DNA of 64,000 nucleotides, from positions 186,001 to 250,000 of the forward strand of contig NZ_RHQM01000004.1 in the NCBI RefSeq assembly GCF_003935375.1. The letters are read 5' to 3'. The notes under the pieces were generated by a model. It saw only the letters and a program-made list of their open reading frames with translations, ran no database searches and was not told the DNA's origin. The position numbers and the translations under genes were made by a program. Each line of letters starts with the position of its first letter. Within the stretch, counting starts at the first letter, position 1. Below are positions 54,159 to 62,909 of the stretch, in pieces. The DNA comes from Stutzerimonas xanthomarina. Its GTDB lineage: Bacteria; Pseudomonadota; Gammaproteobacteria; Pseudomonadales; Pseudomonadaceae.

Positions 54159-54278
54159 GCAATATTTTTTCAACGACCCTGTCGATTCCTCCGGCGCCCG
54201 TTCGACCAATGATCGGAGCCGGCGGAAATTGCCGTATGCCCGTCTAGGCTCTTTCCATTCCACTGAAGGAGTCCACCG

Positions 54279-54698
54279 ATGCGTTTCATGGTGATGATCA
54301 AGGCCACCCCACAAATCGAAGCCGGCGAGATGCCCAGCGAGGACGTTCTCACGGCGATGGGCCGCTACAACGAAGAACTGGCCAATGCCGGCGTATTGCT
54401 CGGCGGCGAGGGCCTGCACCCCAGCCACAAGGGCGCACGGGTTCGTTTCAGCGACGGCCGGTGCAGCGTCACCGATGGCCCGTTCGCCGAAACCCGCGAG
54501 CTGATCGCCGGCTACTGGCTGTTCCAGACCGCCTCGTTGCAGGAGGCCGTCGACTGGGTCAAGCGTTGCCCGCAGTCGGCCATCGGGGATGCGGAAATCG
54601 AGATTCGCCAGATATTCGAAGCGGAAGATTTCGGCGCCGAGTTCACCCCCGAACTGCGCGAGCAGGAAGACCGCCTGCGCGCGCAACTCAATCAATGA
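54279..54698 (+). CDS. YciI/DGPF-domain protein
   Basis: The 139-residue protein has the DGPFAETRELIAGYW signature (the DGPF motif) near 68 and the Glu/Asp-rich tail. YciI-like proteins are small dimeric proteins with a conserved Asp-His pair; some resemble chloromuconolactone dehalogenase. Function unknown here. It is followed by a VOC protein, a common pairing in transcription-linked operons with ECF sigma factors, although no sigma factor is seen. Confidence 0.9.
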   Translation: MRFMVMIKATPQIEAGEMPSEDVLTAMGRYNEELANAGVLLGGEGLHPSHKGARVRFSDGRCSVTDGPFAETRELIAGYWLFQTASLQEAVDWVKRCPQSAIGDAEIEIRQIFEAEDFGAEFTPELREQEDRLRAQLNQ

Positions 54699-54714
54699 CC
54701 GCAAGGAGCAAGCA

Positions 54715-55134
54715 ATGAAGATCACCACCTACCTCACCCTCGACGGCACGACCCGCGAGGCGTTCACCTTCTACAAAGACGTGCTGGGCGGCACGCTGGA
54801 AATGATGACCTTTGCCCAGGCGCCGGATGCCGAGCAGTTTCCCGCCGAGTACCGCGAACGGATCATGCACGCCTGCCTGAACCTCGGCGATGGCGTGCTG
54901 ATGGCCTCCGACTCCTTGCCCGACACCTGTGGCGGCGGGCCATACGAAGGCATCAAGGGTTGCTCGGTTTCCCTGCATCCGACCAGCGTGGATGAAAGCG
55001 AAAAGCTGTTCGCCGCACTGGCCGAGGGCGGCACGGTGATCATGCCGCTGGAGAAAACCTTCTGGGCCGAGCGTTTCGGCATGCTCACCGACCGCTTCGG
55101 CGTGTCGTGGATGGTTAACTGCGAGCAGGGCTGA
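54715..55134 (+). CDS. VOC-family protein (PhnB-like)
   Basis: A 139-residue protein with AFTFYKDVLGGTLEMMTFAQ near 16-35 and RFGMLTDRFGVSWMVN near the end, typical of PhnB/VOC proteins that form a paired beta-alpha-beta fold binding a metal or small ligand. The 16-base gap to the previous gene suggests they are cotranscribed. A perfect terminator begins within its stop codon. Confidence 0.9.
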   Translation: MKITTYLTLDGTTREAFTFYKDVLGGTLEMMTFAQAPDAEQFPAEYRERIMHACLNLGDGVLMASDSLPDTCGGGPYEGIKGCSVSLHPTSVDESEKLFAALAEGGTVIMPLEKTFWAERFGMLTDRFGVSWMVNCEQG

Positions 55135-55150
55135 AGCATTCAGCCCTTTT
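55128..55150 (+). terminator. Rho-independent terminator overlapping the VOC gene stop
   Basis: Perfect 8-bp stem GGGCTGAA / TTCAGCCC with a GCA loop, followed by TTTT. The TGA stop codon (55132-55134) lies inside the left arm. Confidence 0.8.
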
Positions 55151-55276
55151 ACGCCGGGGACTATCGTGGTTGATTCGCATCTGGAGAGGCAGCGACTTTT
55201 GTTATAACGTATCACACCTTTCGGCGGGCGCAGCGAGTCTGCGCCTGCATTGCGATCATCCTGCTGTGAGCCGCTC

Positions 55277-56440
55277 ATGCCCTCCCCCGATTTCACTCCG
55301 CCAGCCGCGGCGCGTCTGCAATCCATCGACGCGCTGCGCGGCCTAGTGATCCTGTTCATGCTGCTCGACCATGTCCGCGAAACCTTCCTGCTGCATATGC
55401 AGGTGCCCGACCCGATGGACGTGGCGGTCACCGAGCCGGCGTTGTTCTTCAGCCGCACCCTGGCGCATCTCTGCGCGCCGGTATTCATCTTCCTGACCGG
55501 CCTGTCGGCCTTTCTTTATGGCGAAAAGCACCAGGACCGCCGTGCAGTGTCGAGCTTTCTGCTCAAACGCGGGCTGTTCCTGGTGGCGCTCGAATTCACC
55601 CTGGTCAACTTCGCCTGGACGTTCCAGTTCCCGCCGCAGGTGATCTATCTGCAAGTGATCTGGGCGATCGGCCTGAGCATGCTGGCGCTCTCGGCGCTGC
55701 TTTGGCTGCCGCGCCCTGCGCTGATCGTGCTGGGACTGGTGATCATTGGCGGCCACAACCTGCTCGACCCGCTGCAGTTCTCCGCAGACTCAGCGTTGCA
55801 CGTCCCCTGGGCCATCCTGCACGACCGCGGCTGGATCGAGGTTTCGGAAAACCTGCGGCTGCGCACTTCCTACCCGCTGCTGCCGTGGATCGGCGTGATC
55901 GCCCTTGGCTACGCTGTCGGGCCTTGGTTCGCCAGGAACGCCGACCCCGAGCGACGCCAGCGCTACCTGGGCGGCTGGGCTCAAGGTGCCCTGCTGACCT
56001 TCGTTCTGCTGCGGCTGATCAACAGCTACGGCGAGCAGCCCTGGGTCGTTGGCGAGGATGGCCTGCGTACGCTGATGAGCCTGCTCAACGTCACCAAATA
56101 CCCGCCGTCGCTGCTGTTCCTGTGCCTGACGCTGGGTTGCGGCCTGCTGCTGCTGCGTTACTTCGAACGCAAGCAGGGCCGCGCCTGGCTGCGACCGCTC
56201 AGCGTGTTCGGCGCGGCCCCGATGTTCTTCTACCTGCTGCACCTGTACGTGCTGAAGCTGCTCTACATCACCGCCGTGGCGATCTGGGGTCTGAACCGCG
56301 GCAATCACTTCGGCTTCGATGCCGTGTGGCCGCTGTGGCTGTGTACCCTGGCGCTGGCGGTGCTGCTGTTCCCGGCGGTGCGCTGGTTCGCCGAACTCAA
56401 GGCACGGCGCAGGGACATTGCCTGGCTGAAGTACCTCTGA
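55277..56440 (+). CDS. DUF1624/heparan-alpha-glucosaminide acetyltransferase-like membrane protein
   Basis: The 387-residue protein has about ten helices and the family start RLQSIDALRGLVILFMLLDHVR, shown in part, with HLCAPVFIFLTGLSAFL and YLLHLYVLKLLYI. In the lysosomal relative the catalytic His lies near the second helix; here DHVRE contains the candidate. It probably transfers an acyl group across the membrane to a cell-envelope glycan or lipid; the target is unknown. ATG 55277 is preferred over the in-frame 55250 because the family starts here. Confidence 0.85.
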   Translation: MPSPDFTPPAAARLQSIDALRGLVILFMLLDHVRETFLLHMQVPDPMDVAVTEPALFFSRTLAHLCAPVFIFLTGLSAFLYGEKHQDRRAVSSFLLKRGLFLVALEFTLVNFAWTFQFPPQVIYLQVIWAIGLSMLALSALLWLPRPALIVLGLVIIGGHNLLDPLQFSADSALHVPWAILHDRGWIEVSENLRLRTSYPLLPWIGVIALGYAVGPWFARNADPERRQRYLGGWAQGALLTFVLLRLINSYGEQPWVVGEDGLRTLMSLLNVTKYPPSLLFLCLTLGCGLLLLRYFERKQGRAWLRPLSVFGAAPMFFYLLHLYVLKLLYITAVAIWGLNRGNHFGFDAVWPLWLCTLALAVLLFPAVRWFAELKARRRDIAWLKYL

Positions 56441-56583
56441 AGCGGCCCTGCGACAGTGCGAGGTCCGCGGCGCTCGGCCAGCCAGCCGGTCAGGGCCGCG
56501 GCGTCGCAAAAATGCAATTGCAGCGGCGCTGGCAAAGGCTCAACCTTTCGCGGATCAGTTGAACGGCAGGAAGGAACGGCGGC

Positions 56584-57567
56584 GTGGATCTGTTATTTCT
56601 CGGCACTTCATCCGGCACTCCCACCCGCGCGCGCAATGTCACCGCCCTGGCCTTGCTGGAGGACACCGGCAAGAGCTGGTACCTGATTGACTGCGGCGAA
56701 GGCACCCAGCACCGGCTGTTGCGCACGCCGCTGTCTCTGCACGACCTGCGCGCCATCTGCATCACCCATGTACATGGCGACCACTGCTACGGCCTGCCCG
56801 GCCTGCTCGCCAGCGCCGGGATGATGGGACGCAAGGCCCCACTGACGATCATCGCGCCGCAGGGCATCGAAACCTGGGTGCGCGCCACGCTGGAGATGAG
56901 CCAGAGCTGGCTGGGCTACGACCTCGACTTTCACGCGGTCGAATCGCTGGGCGAGTGGCGCAACCTGAACATGCGCATCGAGGCCACCACCCTGTCCCAC
57001 CGTGTGCCCTGCTACGGCTACAGCTTCACCGAGGCCCGGCCTGATCCGCGGCTGGACATCGACCGCCTCGAACGCGACGGCGTGCCCCGCGGCCCACTCT
57101 GGGGCCAGCTGGCACGCGGCTTCGATGTCGAGCACGAAGGCCGGATGCTGCGCAGCGACGACTACCTGAGCTTCAGCCGTGCGCCGCAACGCATCGTCAT
57201 CGGCGGCGACAATGATCGTCCCGAACTGCTTGCCGACGCCTGCCGCGGCGCCCAGTTGCTGGTGCACGAGGCGACCTACACCGAAGCGGTGGCCAACGAC
57301 GCGCGCAATGACTTTGGCCACAGCACGGCGGCATCGGTGGCGCGCTTTGCGCAAACGGTCGGCCTGCCGAATCTTGTGCTGACCCACTTCAGCGCGCGCT
57401 ATCAGAAGAACGCCGGGCGTGGTCACTCGATCGACGACCTGTGCGCCGAAGCCAGCGCCCTTTACGCCGGTAAGCTGCTGCTTGCCGAAGACTTCATGCG
57501 CCTGCACCTCGGCAAGGACGGCCAGCTGACGCCCGTCGAACCACCTCGCCCACGCCCGCCGCGCTGA
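56584..57567 (+). CDS. rnz: Ribonuclease Z / metallo-beta-lactamase-fold tRNA 3'-processing endonuclease
   Basis: The 327-residue protein begins at GTG 56584 with [16 protein letters not shown] and contains the zinc motif H62-V-H64-G-D66-H67 ([15 protein letters not shown]), RVPCYGY for the substrate-binding arm region, and [17 protein letters not shown] and LTHFSARY for the remaining ligands. It cuts the 3' trailer of tRNA precursors. In pseudomonads its cellular role overlaps with other RNases. The gene is monocistronic. Confidence 0.9.
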   Translation: MDLLFLGTSSGTPTRARNVTALALLEDTGKSWYLIDCGEGTQHRLLRTPLSLHDLRAICITHVHGDHCYGLPGLLASAGMMGRKAPLTIIAPQGIETWVRATLEMSQSWLGYDLDFHAVESLGEWRNLNMRIEATTLSHRVPCYGYSFTEARPDPRLDIDRLERDGVPRGPLWGQLARGFDVEHEGRMLRSDDYLSFSRAPQRIVIGGDNDRPELLADACRGAQLLVHEATYTEAVANDARNDFGHSTAASVARFAQTVGLPNLVLTHFSARYQKNAGRGHSIDDLCAEASALYAGKLLLAEDFMRLHLGKDGQLTPVEPPRPRPPR

Positions 57568-57682
57568 ACCGTAAAGATCGTCTGCAAACGCAGCGCCTGC
57601 AGCCCGGCTGACTACACTGGCTGCTGCACCCGCTGTCAGCGCAAACACCCAGCACCGCTTTCGATACTCGACGGAGCCGCCG

Positions 57683-58570
57683 ATGGAACGTCTTACCGCG
57701 AAAGACTTCGCCCCCGAACTGCTCGAGCTCTACGACTTCTACGTCCACGGCAAGCTCAGCCGCCGGGAATTCCTCGACCGCGCCGCGGCCTTCACGCTGT
57801 GCAGCATGACCGCCGTGGCGGTGCTCGATGCGCTCACGCCCAACTACGCGTTGGCCCAGCAGGTCGCCTTCACCGATCCGGACATCATCGCCGAATACGT
57901 CAGCTACCCATCGCCCAACGGCCACGGTGAGGTGCGCGCCTACCTGGTCCGTCCGGCCAGGGCCGAGGGCAAGGTGCCAGGCATCGTTGTCGTCCACGAG
58001 AATCGCGGCCTCAACCCCTATATCGAAGACGTCGCACGGCGCGTGGCCAAGGCCGGTTTCGTCGCCCTCGCACCGGACGGGCTGAGTTCGGTCGGCGGCT
58101 ATCCCGGCAACGACGACAAGGGCCGCGAACTGCAGGCCGCGGTCGACCCGCAGAAACTGATGAACGACTTCTTCGCCGCCATCGAATGGCTGATGGCCCA
58201 CGAAGCCACCACCGAGAAGGTCGGCATCACCGGCTTCTGCTATGGCGGTGGCGTGGCCAATGCCGCCGCAGTCGCATACCCGGAACTGGCGGCGGCAGTG
58301 CCGTTCTATGGCCGTCAGGCCAATCCGGCGGATGTGGAGAAAATTCAGGCGTCGTTGCTGTTCCAGTTCGCCGAACACGACGAGCGCGTCAACGAAACCT
58401 GGCCCGCCTATGAAGCCGCACTCAAGGCGGCCGGCAAGCACTACGAGGCCTACATCTACCCGGGCACCCAGCATGGCTTTCACAACGACAGCACCCCGCG
58501 CTACGACGAGCAGGCGGCTGAGCTGGCCTGGCAACGCACCATCGCCTGGTTCCAGCGTTATCTGAGCTGA
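57683..58570 (+). CDS. Dienelactone hydrolase-family protein, putative Tat substrate
   Basis: The 295-residue protein has an N-terminal SRREFLDRAAAFTL motif that looks like a twin-arginine signal after an unusually long leader of about 25 residues. The hydrolase core has VVHENRGLNPYIEDVARR, shown in part, the nucleophile Cys186 in GFCYGGGV, an acidic residue in EHDERVNE and a His in GTQHGFHND. Dienelactone hydrolases open lactone rings in aromatic-compound breakdown, but exported relatives have other substrates. Its neighbours give no pathway hint. Confidence 0.88.
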   Translation: MERLTAKDFAPELLELYDFYVHGKLSRREFLDRAAAFTLCSMTAVAVLDALTPNYALAQQVAFTDPDIIAEYVSYPSPNGHGEVRAYLVRPARAEGKVPGIVVVHENRGLNPYIEDVARRVAKAGFVALAPDGLSSVGGYPGNDDKGRELQAAVDPQKLMNDFFAAIEWLMAHEATTEKVGITGFCYGGGVANAAAVAYPELAAAVPFYGRQANPADVEKIQASLLFQFAEHDERVNETWPAYEAALKAAGKHYEAYIYPGTQHGFHNDSTPRYDEQAAELAWQRTIAWFQRYLS

Positions 58571-58730
58571 TGGCTACTGCCGTAGCGGGCGATACCGTCA
58601 GGCTCCAACCCTGCGCTGACCTGATTTGCCTCCAGAACGCCCGCGCGTTGTCCCGCGCAGCAGTGCGGGTTTCGGCTGCATTGCCTGCCCGAAGGCTGCA
58701 GCACACTGGCGATACATCCGTCACTGCATG

Positions 58731-58746
58731 TTGACGTTTACGTAAA
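58731..58746. promoter_or_regulatory. Palindromic site resembling a LiuR-type MerR operator
   Basis: The 16-base word TTGACGTTTACGTAAA is a near-perfect palindrome 46 bases before the alpha/beta hydrolase start. It resembles, from memory, the LiuR (MerR-family) operator TTTACGTTTACGTAAA that controls branched-chain amino-acid breakdown in gamma-proteobacteria. No liuR gene is in the window. Confidence 0.4.
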
Positions 58747-58791
58747 AGACCAGTACTGCTATGTGGTCCGCACCGCTCAGGAAAGCCCTCC

Positions 58792-59607
58792 ATGACCACT
58801 AGCGCAACGCTCGGCAACGCCCCGACCGACCTCTGGGTGCAGAGCACGCATGGGCAGATGTTCGTCCGCAGCTGGTTCCCCGACGCCGGCGCGCTGCGCC
58901 CGAACTGCGCACCGATCCTGCTGCTGCACGAGTCGCTCGGCTGCATCGAACAGTGGAAGGATTTCCCCGCCGCGCTCGCCCAGGCTACCGGCCGCACGGT
59001 GGTCGCCTATGACCGGCTGGGCTTCGGTCGCTCCGACCGCTTGACCGCTCCGCCTGCGCCGACCTTCGTCGAGGATGAAGCCGCGCATGGCTTCGCCCAA
59101 GTGCTGGACCATCTGGGTATCGAGCGTTTTGTGGTGGTCGGTCACAGCGTCGGCGGCAGCATGGCGGTGCATTGTGCCGCGCAATATCCCGCAGCCTGCC
59201 AGGCGATGATCACGATGTCGGCGGTCACCTTCGTCGAACCCCGCACGCTGGAAGGCATCCGCCAGGCCAGAAGCTGGTTCTCCGACCCCGCACAGCGCGA
59301 ACGCCTGCGCCGCTACCACGGCGAGCGCAGCGACTGGGTACTCAGCGCGTGGATCGACACCTGGCTCGCGCCCGACTTCGCCTCCTGGACCCTCGCCCAC
59401 GCCCTGCCTCGAGTCCGCTGCCCGGCACTGGCCATCCATGGCGACAACGACGAATTCGGCTCCGAACGCCACCCGCAACTGATCGCCCAGCACGCCGGTG
59501 GCCATGTCGAACAGGCGCTGCTGCCCGACGTCGGCCACGTGCCGCATCGCGAGCAGCCGGACGTAGTGCTGGAGCGGGTTGGACGGTTCTTGCGGGCAAT
59601 CGGCTAA
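58792..59607 (+). CDS. Alpha/beta hydrolase
   Basis: A 271-residue cytosolic hydrolase: LLLHESLGCIEQWKDFP, YDRLGFGRSDRL, the nucleophile VVGHSVGGSMAV near 125, IHGDNDEFGSERHPQLI, shown in part, and the final His in LPDVGHVPHREQPD. It resembles the proline-iminopeptidase/haloalkane-dehalogenase branch of the superfamily. The palindromic operator-like site upstream hints at regulation with catabolic genes. Confidence 0.88.
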   Translation: MTTSATLGNAPTDLWVQSTHGQMFVRSWFPDAGALRPNCAPILLLHESLGCIEQWKDFPAALAQATGRTVVAYDRLGFGRSDRLTAPPAPTFVEDEAAHGFAQVLDHLGIERFVVVGHSVGGSMAVHCAAQYPAACQAMITMSAVTFVEPRTLEGIRQARSWFSDPAQRERLRRYHGERSDWVLSAWIDTWLAPDFASWTLAHALPRVRCPALAIHGDNDEFGSERHPQLIAQHAGGHVEQALLPDVGHVPHREQPDVVLERVGRFLRAIG

Positions 59608-59672
59608 GGCCTTGCCTGGCGTTTTCTCTCGGCGACAGGGCCTTCGGAAGGGCGGCGTTGCAGGAAGCGTTA

Positions 59673-60317
59673 TTAACGGCGGATGGTCAGCCCGATTACT
59701 CGCGAGACGACCAGGGCGATGTACATCAGCCCCGCAATTTCCTCGAGCATGACCAGCGCCCGCGCCACAGGCCGCAGCGGCAGGATGTCACCGAGGCCAA
59801 CACCGGAGAGTACGGTGACGCTGAGAAACAGCAGTTCCATCCACGAGCGAGGCTCATCCGGCTGCAGGATAGCGACGAAACTGCCCGGGGCAACGAGCTG
59901 GCAGGCCGCATAGGCGTAGGCGAACGCCCACGCCAGCAGCGTGAAGGTGGCACCGACGGCAAACAGTTCGTCCGTCGTCGTGCGCTGGTCTTCCATCATG
60001 TAGCCGATCAGGCCAGCCGCCGCGTAGAAGTAGAACATCGACTCGGTCACGACCAACGCCAGGTGCAGGCCGGGCATGGCTGTCAGTTCGACGGCAAGCG
60101 TCAGTCCGAGGATCGCAGCGGCCATCAGGAACGCCAGCGAATGCAGCGTCGGGCTCCGGTTGACGATGCGCAACGCCAGGACCAGCACCACAACGCCGAA
60201 TGCACCAAAGGCAGCGCGGCCGAGCGGTGTGTTTTCCATGAAGGGGTACAGCAGGATGCCGAGCAGCTGGACAAACAGCAGCGCTGCCGAGGGATAACGC
60301 ACGAGGTAGGTCAGCAT
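59673..60317 (-). CDS. Two-helix ion-channel (Ion_trans_2 / potassium-channel-like) protein
   Basis: A 214-residue membrane protein with six hydrophobic segments, the last pair surrounding a pore loop LFLSVTVLSGVGLGDILP. This is like the K+ channel filter TVGYGD, but with Leu at the Tyr position (GVGLGD), as in a minority of bacterial channels. No cytoplasmic ligand domain is attached. It is 74 bases downstream of rlmE on the same strand. Confidence 0.85.
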   Translation of the reverse strand: MLTYLVRYPSAALLFVQLLGILLYPFMENTPLGRAAFGAFGVVVLVLALRIVNRSPTLHSLAFLMAAAILGLTLAVELTAMPGLHLALVVTESMFYFYAAAGLIGYMMEDQRTTTDELFAVGATFTLLAWAFAYAYAACQLVAPGSFVAILQPDEPRSWMELLFLSVTVLSGVGLGDILPLRPVARALVMLEEIAGLMYIALVVSRVIGLTIRR

Positions 60318-60391
60318 TGATTGCCCAACGATGTATCAGCCAGCTCGGGTGTAGCGGGAGCGGAACGCGCGGCAGGGCACTGAAAGTGCGC

Positions 60392-61012
60392 TTAGCCCTT
60401 GAAACCCTTCGCCACCAGATAGACCTCACGCGAACGCGGGCGCGATGCTTCCGGTTTGCGGATCGACACCTTCTCGAACGAGCTGCGCACATCCTTGAGG
60501 AAGTCGTCCGAGCCTTCGCCCTGGAAGACCTTGACCACGTAGTTGCCGCCGGGCTTGAGCACCTGGCGAACCATGTCGAGGGTCAGCTCGACCAGGTACA
60601 TCGAAGCGGCCTGGTCGGCGGCGGCGACGCCACTGATGTTCGGCGCGATGTCGGAGACGATCAGATCGGGCTGCCGGCCGTCGAGCATGTCGAGGATCTG
60701 CTGAAAAACGGCGTCTTCGGTGAAGTCGCCCTGCACGAAGTCGACGTTGTCCAGCCCGCCCATCGGCAGAATGTCGGTCGCCAGCACCCTGCCCTTTTCA
60801 CCGACGATGCCGCCGGCCACCTGCGACCAGCCACCGGGAGCGGAGCCGAGGTCCATGACCAGCATGCCGGGGCGTATCAACTTGTCCTTCTCGTTCAGCT
60901 CGATCAGCTTGTAGCTGGAGCGCGAGCGCAAGCCGTCCTTCTGGGCGCGTTTGACGAAGGGATCGTTGACGTGTTCATCCAGCCAACGACGGCTGCTTTT
61001 GGATCGTTTCAT
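60392..61012 (-). CDS. rlmE: 23S rRNA (U2552-2'-O) methyltransferase
   Basis: The 206-residue protein matches RlmE/FtsJ: the tetrad Lys35, Asp121, Lys161 and Glu196 (in SYKLIEL, SDIAPN, VVKVFQGEG and SREVYLVAKGF) is kept at a constant offset of three from the E. coli numbers K38, D124, K164 and E199. The SAM-binding motif is MDLGSAPGGWSQ. It methylates U2552 in the A loop of 23S rRNA. ATG 61012 is used, giving the standard MKRSKSSRRW start. The usual neighbour ftsH is not downstream; an ion-channel gene is. Confidence 0.92.
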   Translation of the reverse strand: MKRSKSSRRWLDEHVNDPFVKRAQKDGLRSRSSYKLIELNEKDKLIRPGMLVMDLGSAPGGWSQVAGGIVGEKGRVLATDILPMGGLDNVDFVQGDFTEDAVFQQILDMLDGRQPDLIVSDIAPNISGVAAADQAASMYLVELTLDMVRQVLKPGGNYVVKVFQGEGSDDFLKDVRSSFEKVSIRKPEASRPRSREVYLVAKGFKG

Positions 61013-61260
61013 GATAGAGCCAACCACGGAGAATCAAGGTAAGACGCGGACCAACAGGCGCAGCAAGGTACAACCATTGGACGCAAAGTGGCGGCGATTA
61101 TAAGCCGATAATGCCGCCCCGCGGGCGCTGGTCGCAGCACACAGGCCGTGGCAGGCCATCAGCGCAGCCTGACAGGCACGAGCGGCGACGGGTACAATCC
61201 GCGCCCTACTCCCCGCCCCTTCTTCTTCCTCTGCCGGAGTCACCGGCCAGGACTACCAGC

Positions 61261-62898
61261 ATGATTCGCATCAACGAACTATCCCTGCCCCTCGATCATT
61301 CCGCCGATGAGTTGCGCCAGGCCATCGTCAAACGCCTGAACATCAGCGACGCGGACCTGCTGGATTTCACCGTATTCAAGCGCAGCTACGATGCGCGCAA
61401 GAAGAACAGCGTCATTCTGTTCATCTACATCATCGATCTGGAGGCCCGCGACGAGGCGGCCGTCCTGGCGCGCTTTGCCGATGACCACAACGTGCGTCCA
61501 GCGCCAGACACCAACTACTACCCTGTAGGCCAGGCGCCAGCCAATCTGAGCGAGCGACCGCTGGTGGTGGGCTTCGGCCCCTGCGGACTGTTCGCCGCGC
61601 TGCTGCTCGCACAGATGGGCTTCAAGCCCATCGTGCTGGAGCGCGGCAAGGATGTGCGCAGCCGTACCAAGGACACCTGGGCACTGTGGCGCAAGAAGGT
61701 CCTGACGCCGGAATCCAACGTGCAGTTCGGCGAGGGCGGCGCCGGGCTGTTCTCCGACGGCAAGCTCTACAGCCAGATCAAGGACCCCAAGTTCTACGCG
61801 CGCAAGGTGGTGCACGAGTTCGTTCGTGCCGGCGCACCGGCCGAGATCATGTATGTGAGCAAGCCGCACATCGGCACCTTCCGGCTCACCGGTGTGGTCT
61901 CGACCATGCGCGAGGAAATCATCGCCCTCGGCGGCGAAGTGCGCTTCGAGAGCAAAGTGACCGATCTCGTGATCAACGATGGCCAGCTCGAAGGCGTGGT
62001 GCTGGCCAGCGGCGAGACGATCAAGAGTCGCCATGTGGTGCTGGCGCTGGGGCACAGCTCCCGCGATACCGTGCGCATGCTGCATCGCCAGGGCGTGTTC
62101 ACCGAGGCCAAGCCGTTTGCCATCGGTTTCCGCATCGAACACCCGCAGGGCATGATCGACCAAGCCCGGCTGGGCAAGTACGCCGGCCATCCGGAGCTGG
62201 GTGCTGCGGACTACAAGCTGGTGTACCACGCCAAGAACGGCCGTGCGGTCTACAGCTTCTGCATGTGCCCGGGCGGCACCGTGGTGGCCGCCACGTCCGA
62301 GCCGGGCCGCGTGGTGACCAACGGCATGAGCCAGTACTCGCGCAACGAACGCAATGCCAATGCCGGCATCGTCGTAGGCATCAACCCTGAGCAGGATTTC
62401 CCCGGCGACCCGCTGGCCGGCGTGGAGCTGCAGGAGCGCCTGGAATCGCGCGCTTATGAGCTGGGTGGCAGCGATTACTGCGCACCCGCGCAATTGGTCG
62501 GCGACTTCATTCGCGGCGTGCCGTCTACCGCGTTCGGCGAGGTCGAGCCCTCCTACAAACCGGGCGTGCGCCTGGGCGATCTGGCGCCGTCGCTGCCCGA
62601 GTATGCCATCGAGGCGATCCGCGAAGCGCTGCCGGCGTTCGGCAAGCAGATCCGCGGCTTCGATCGTGCTGATGCGGTGCTTACCGGCATCGAAACCCGC
62701 ACCTCGTCCCCGGTGCGTATCACCCGCGACAACGAAACATTGCAGAGTCTCAACCTGCGTGGCCTGTATCCGGCCGGTGAAGGCGCCGGTTACGCCGGCG
62801 GCATTCTTTCGGCAGGCGTGGATGGCATCAAGGTTGCCGAGGCGCTGGCCAAGTCGATGCTGGCTGAAGTGGAACACACCGAAGTGCAGAGCAACTGA
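61261..62898 (+). CDS. NAD(P)/FAD-dependent dehydrogenase, COG2509 family
   Basis: The 545-residue protein has a small N-terminal domain (1-90) and an FAD-binding domain with VVGFGPCGLFAALLLAQMGF near 102-121, then GEGGAGLFSDGKLYSQIKDP, shown in part, and a C-terminal FAD-proximal GLYPAGEGAGYAGGILSAG. It belongs to an uncharacterised family of large flavoproteins, sometimes called FAD-dependent dehydrogenases. The Cys pair in YSFCMCPGGTVV is conserved in the family. It is 11 bases upstream of the RNA methyltransferase, so the two may be cotranscribed. Confidence 0.88.
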   Translation: MIRINELSLPLDHSADELRQAIVKRLNISDADLLDFTVFKRSYDARKKNSVILFIYIIDLEARDEAAVLARFADDHNVRPAPDTNYYPVGQAPANLSERPLVVGFGPCGLFAALLLAQMGFKPIVLERGKDVRSRTKDTWALWRKKVLTPESNVQFGEGGAGLFSDGKLYSQIKDPKFYARKVVHEFVRAGAPAEIMYVSKPHIGTFRLTGVVSTMREEIIALGGEVRFESKVTDLVINDGQLEGVVLASGETIKSRHVVLALGHSSRDTVRMLHRQGVFTEAKPFAIGFRIEHPQGMIDQARLGKYAGHPELGAADYKLVYHAKNGRAVYSFCMCPGGTVVAATSEPGRVVTNGMSQYSRNERNANAGIVVGINPEQDFPGDPLAGVELQERLESRAYELGGSDYCAPAQLVGDFIRGVPSTAFGEVEPSYKPGVRLGDLAPSLPEYAIEAIREALPAFGKQIRGFDRADAVLTGIETRTSSPVRITRDNETLQSLNLRGLYPAGEGAGYAGGILSAGVDGIKVAEALAKSMLAEVEHTEVQSN

Positions 62899-62909
62899 GC
62901 GCCGCCCTG

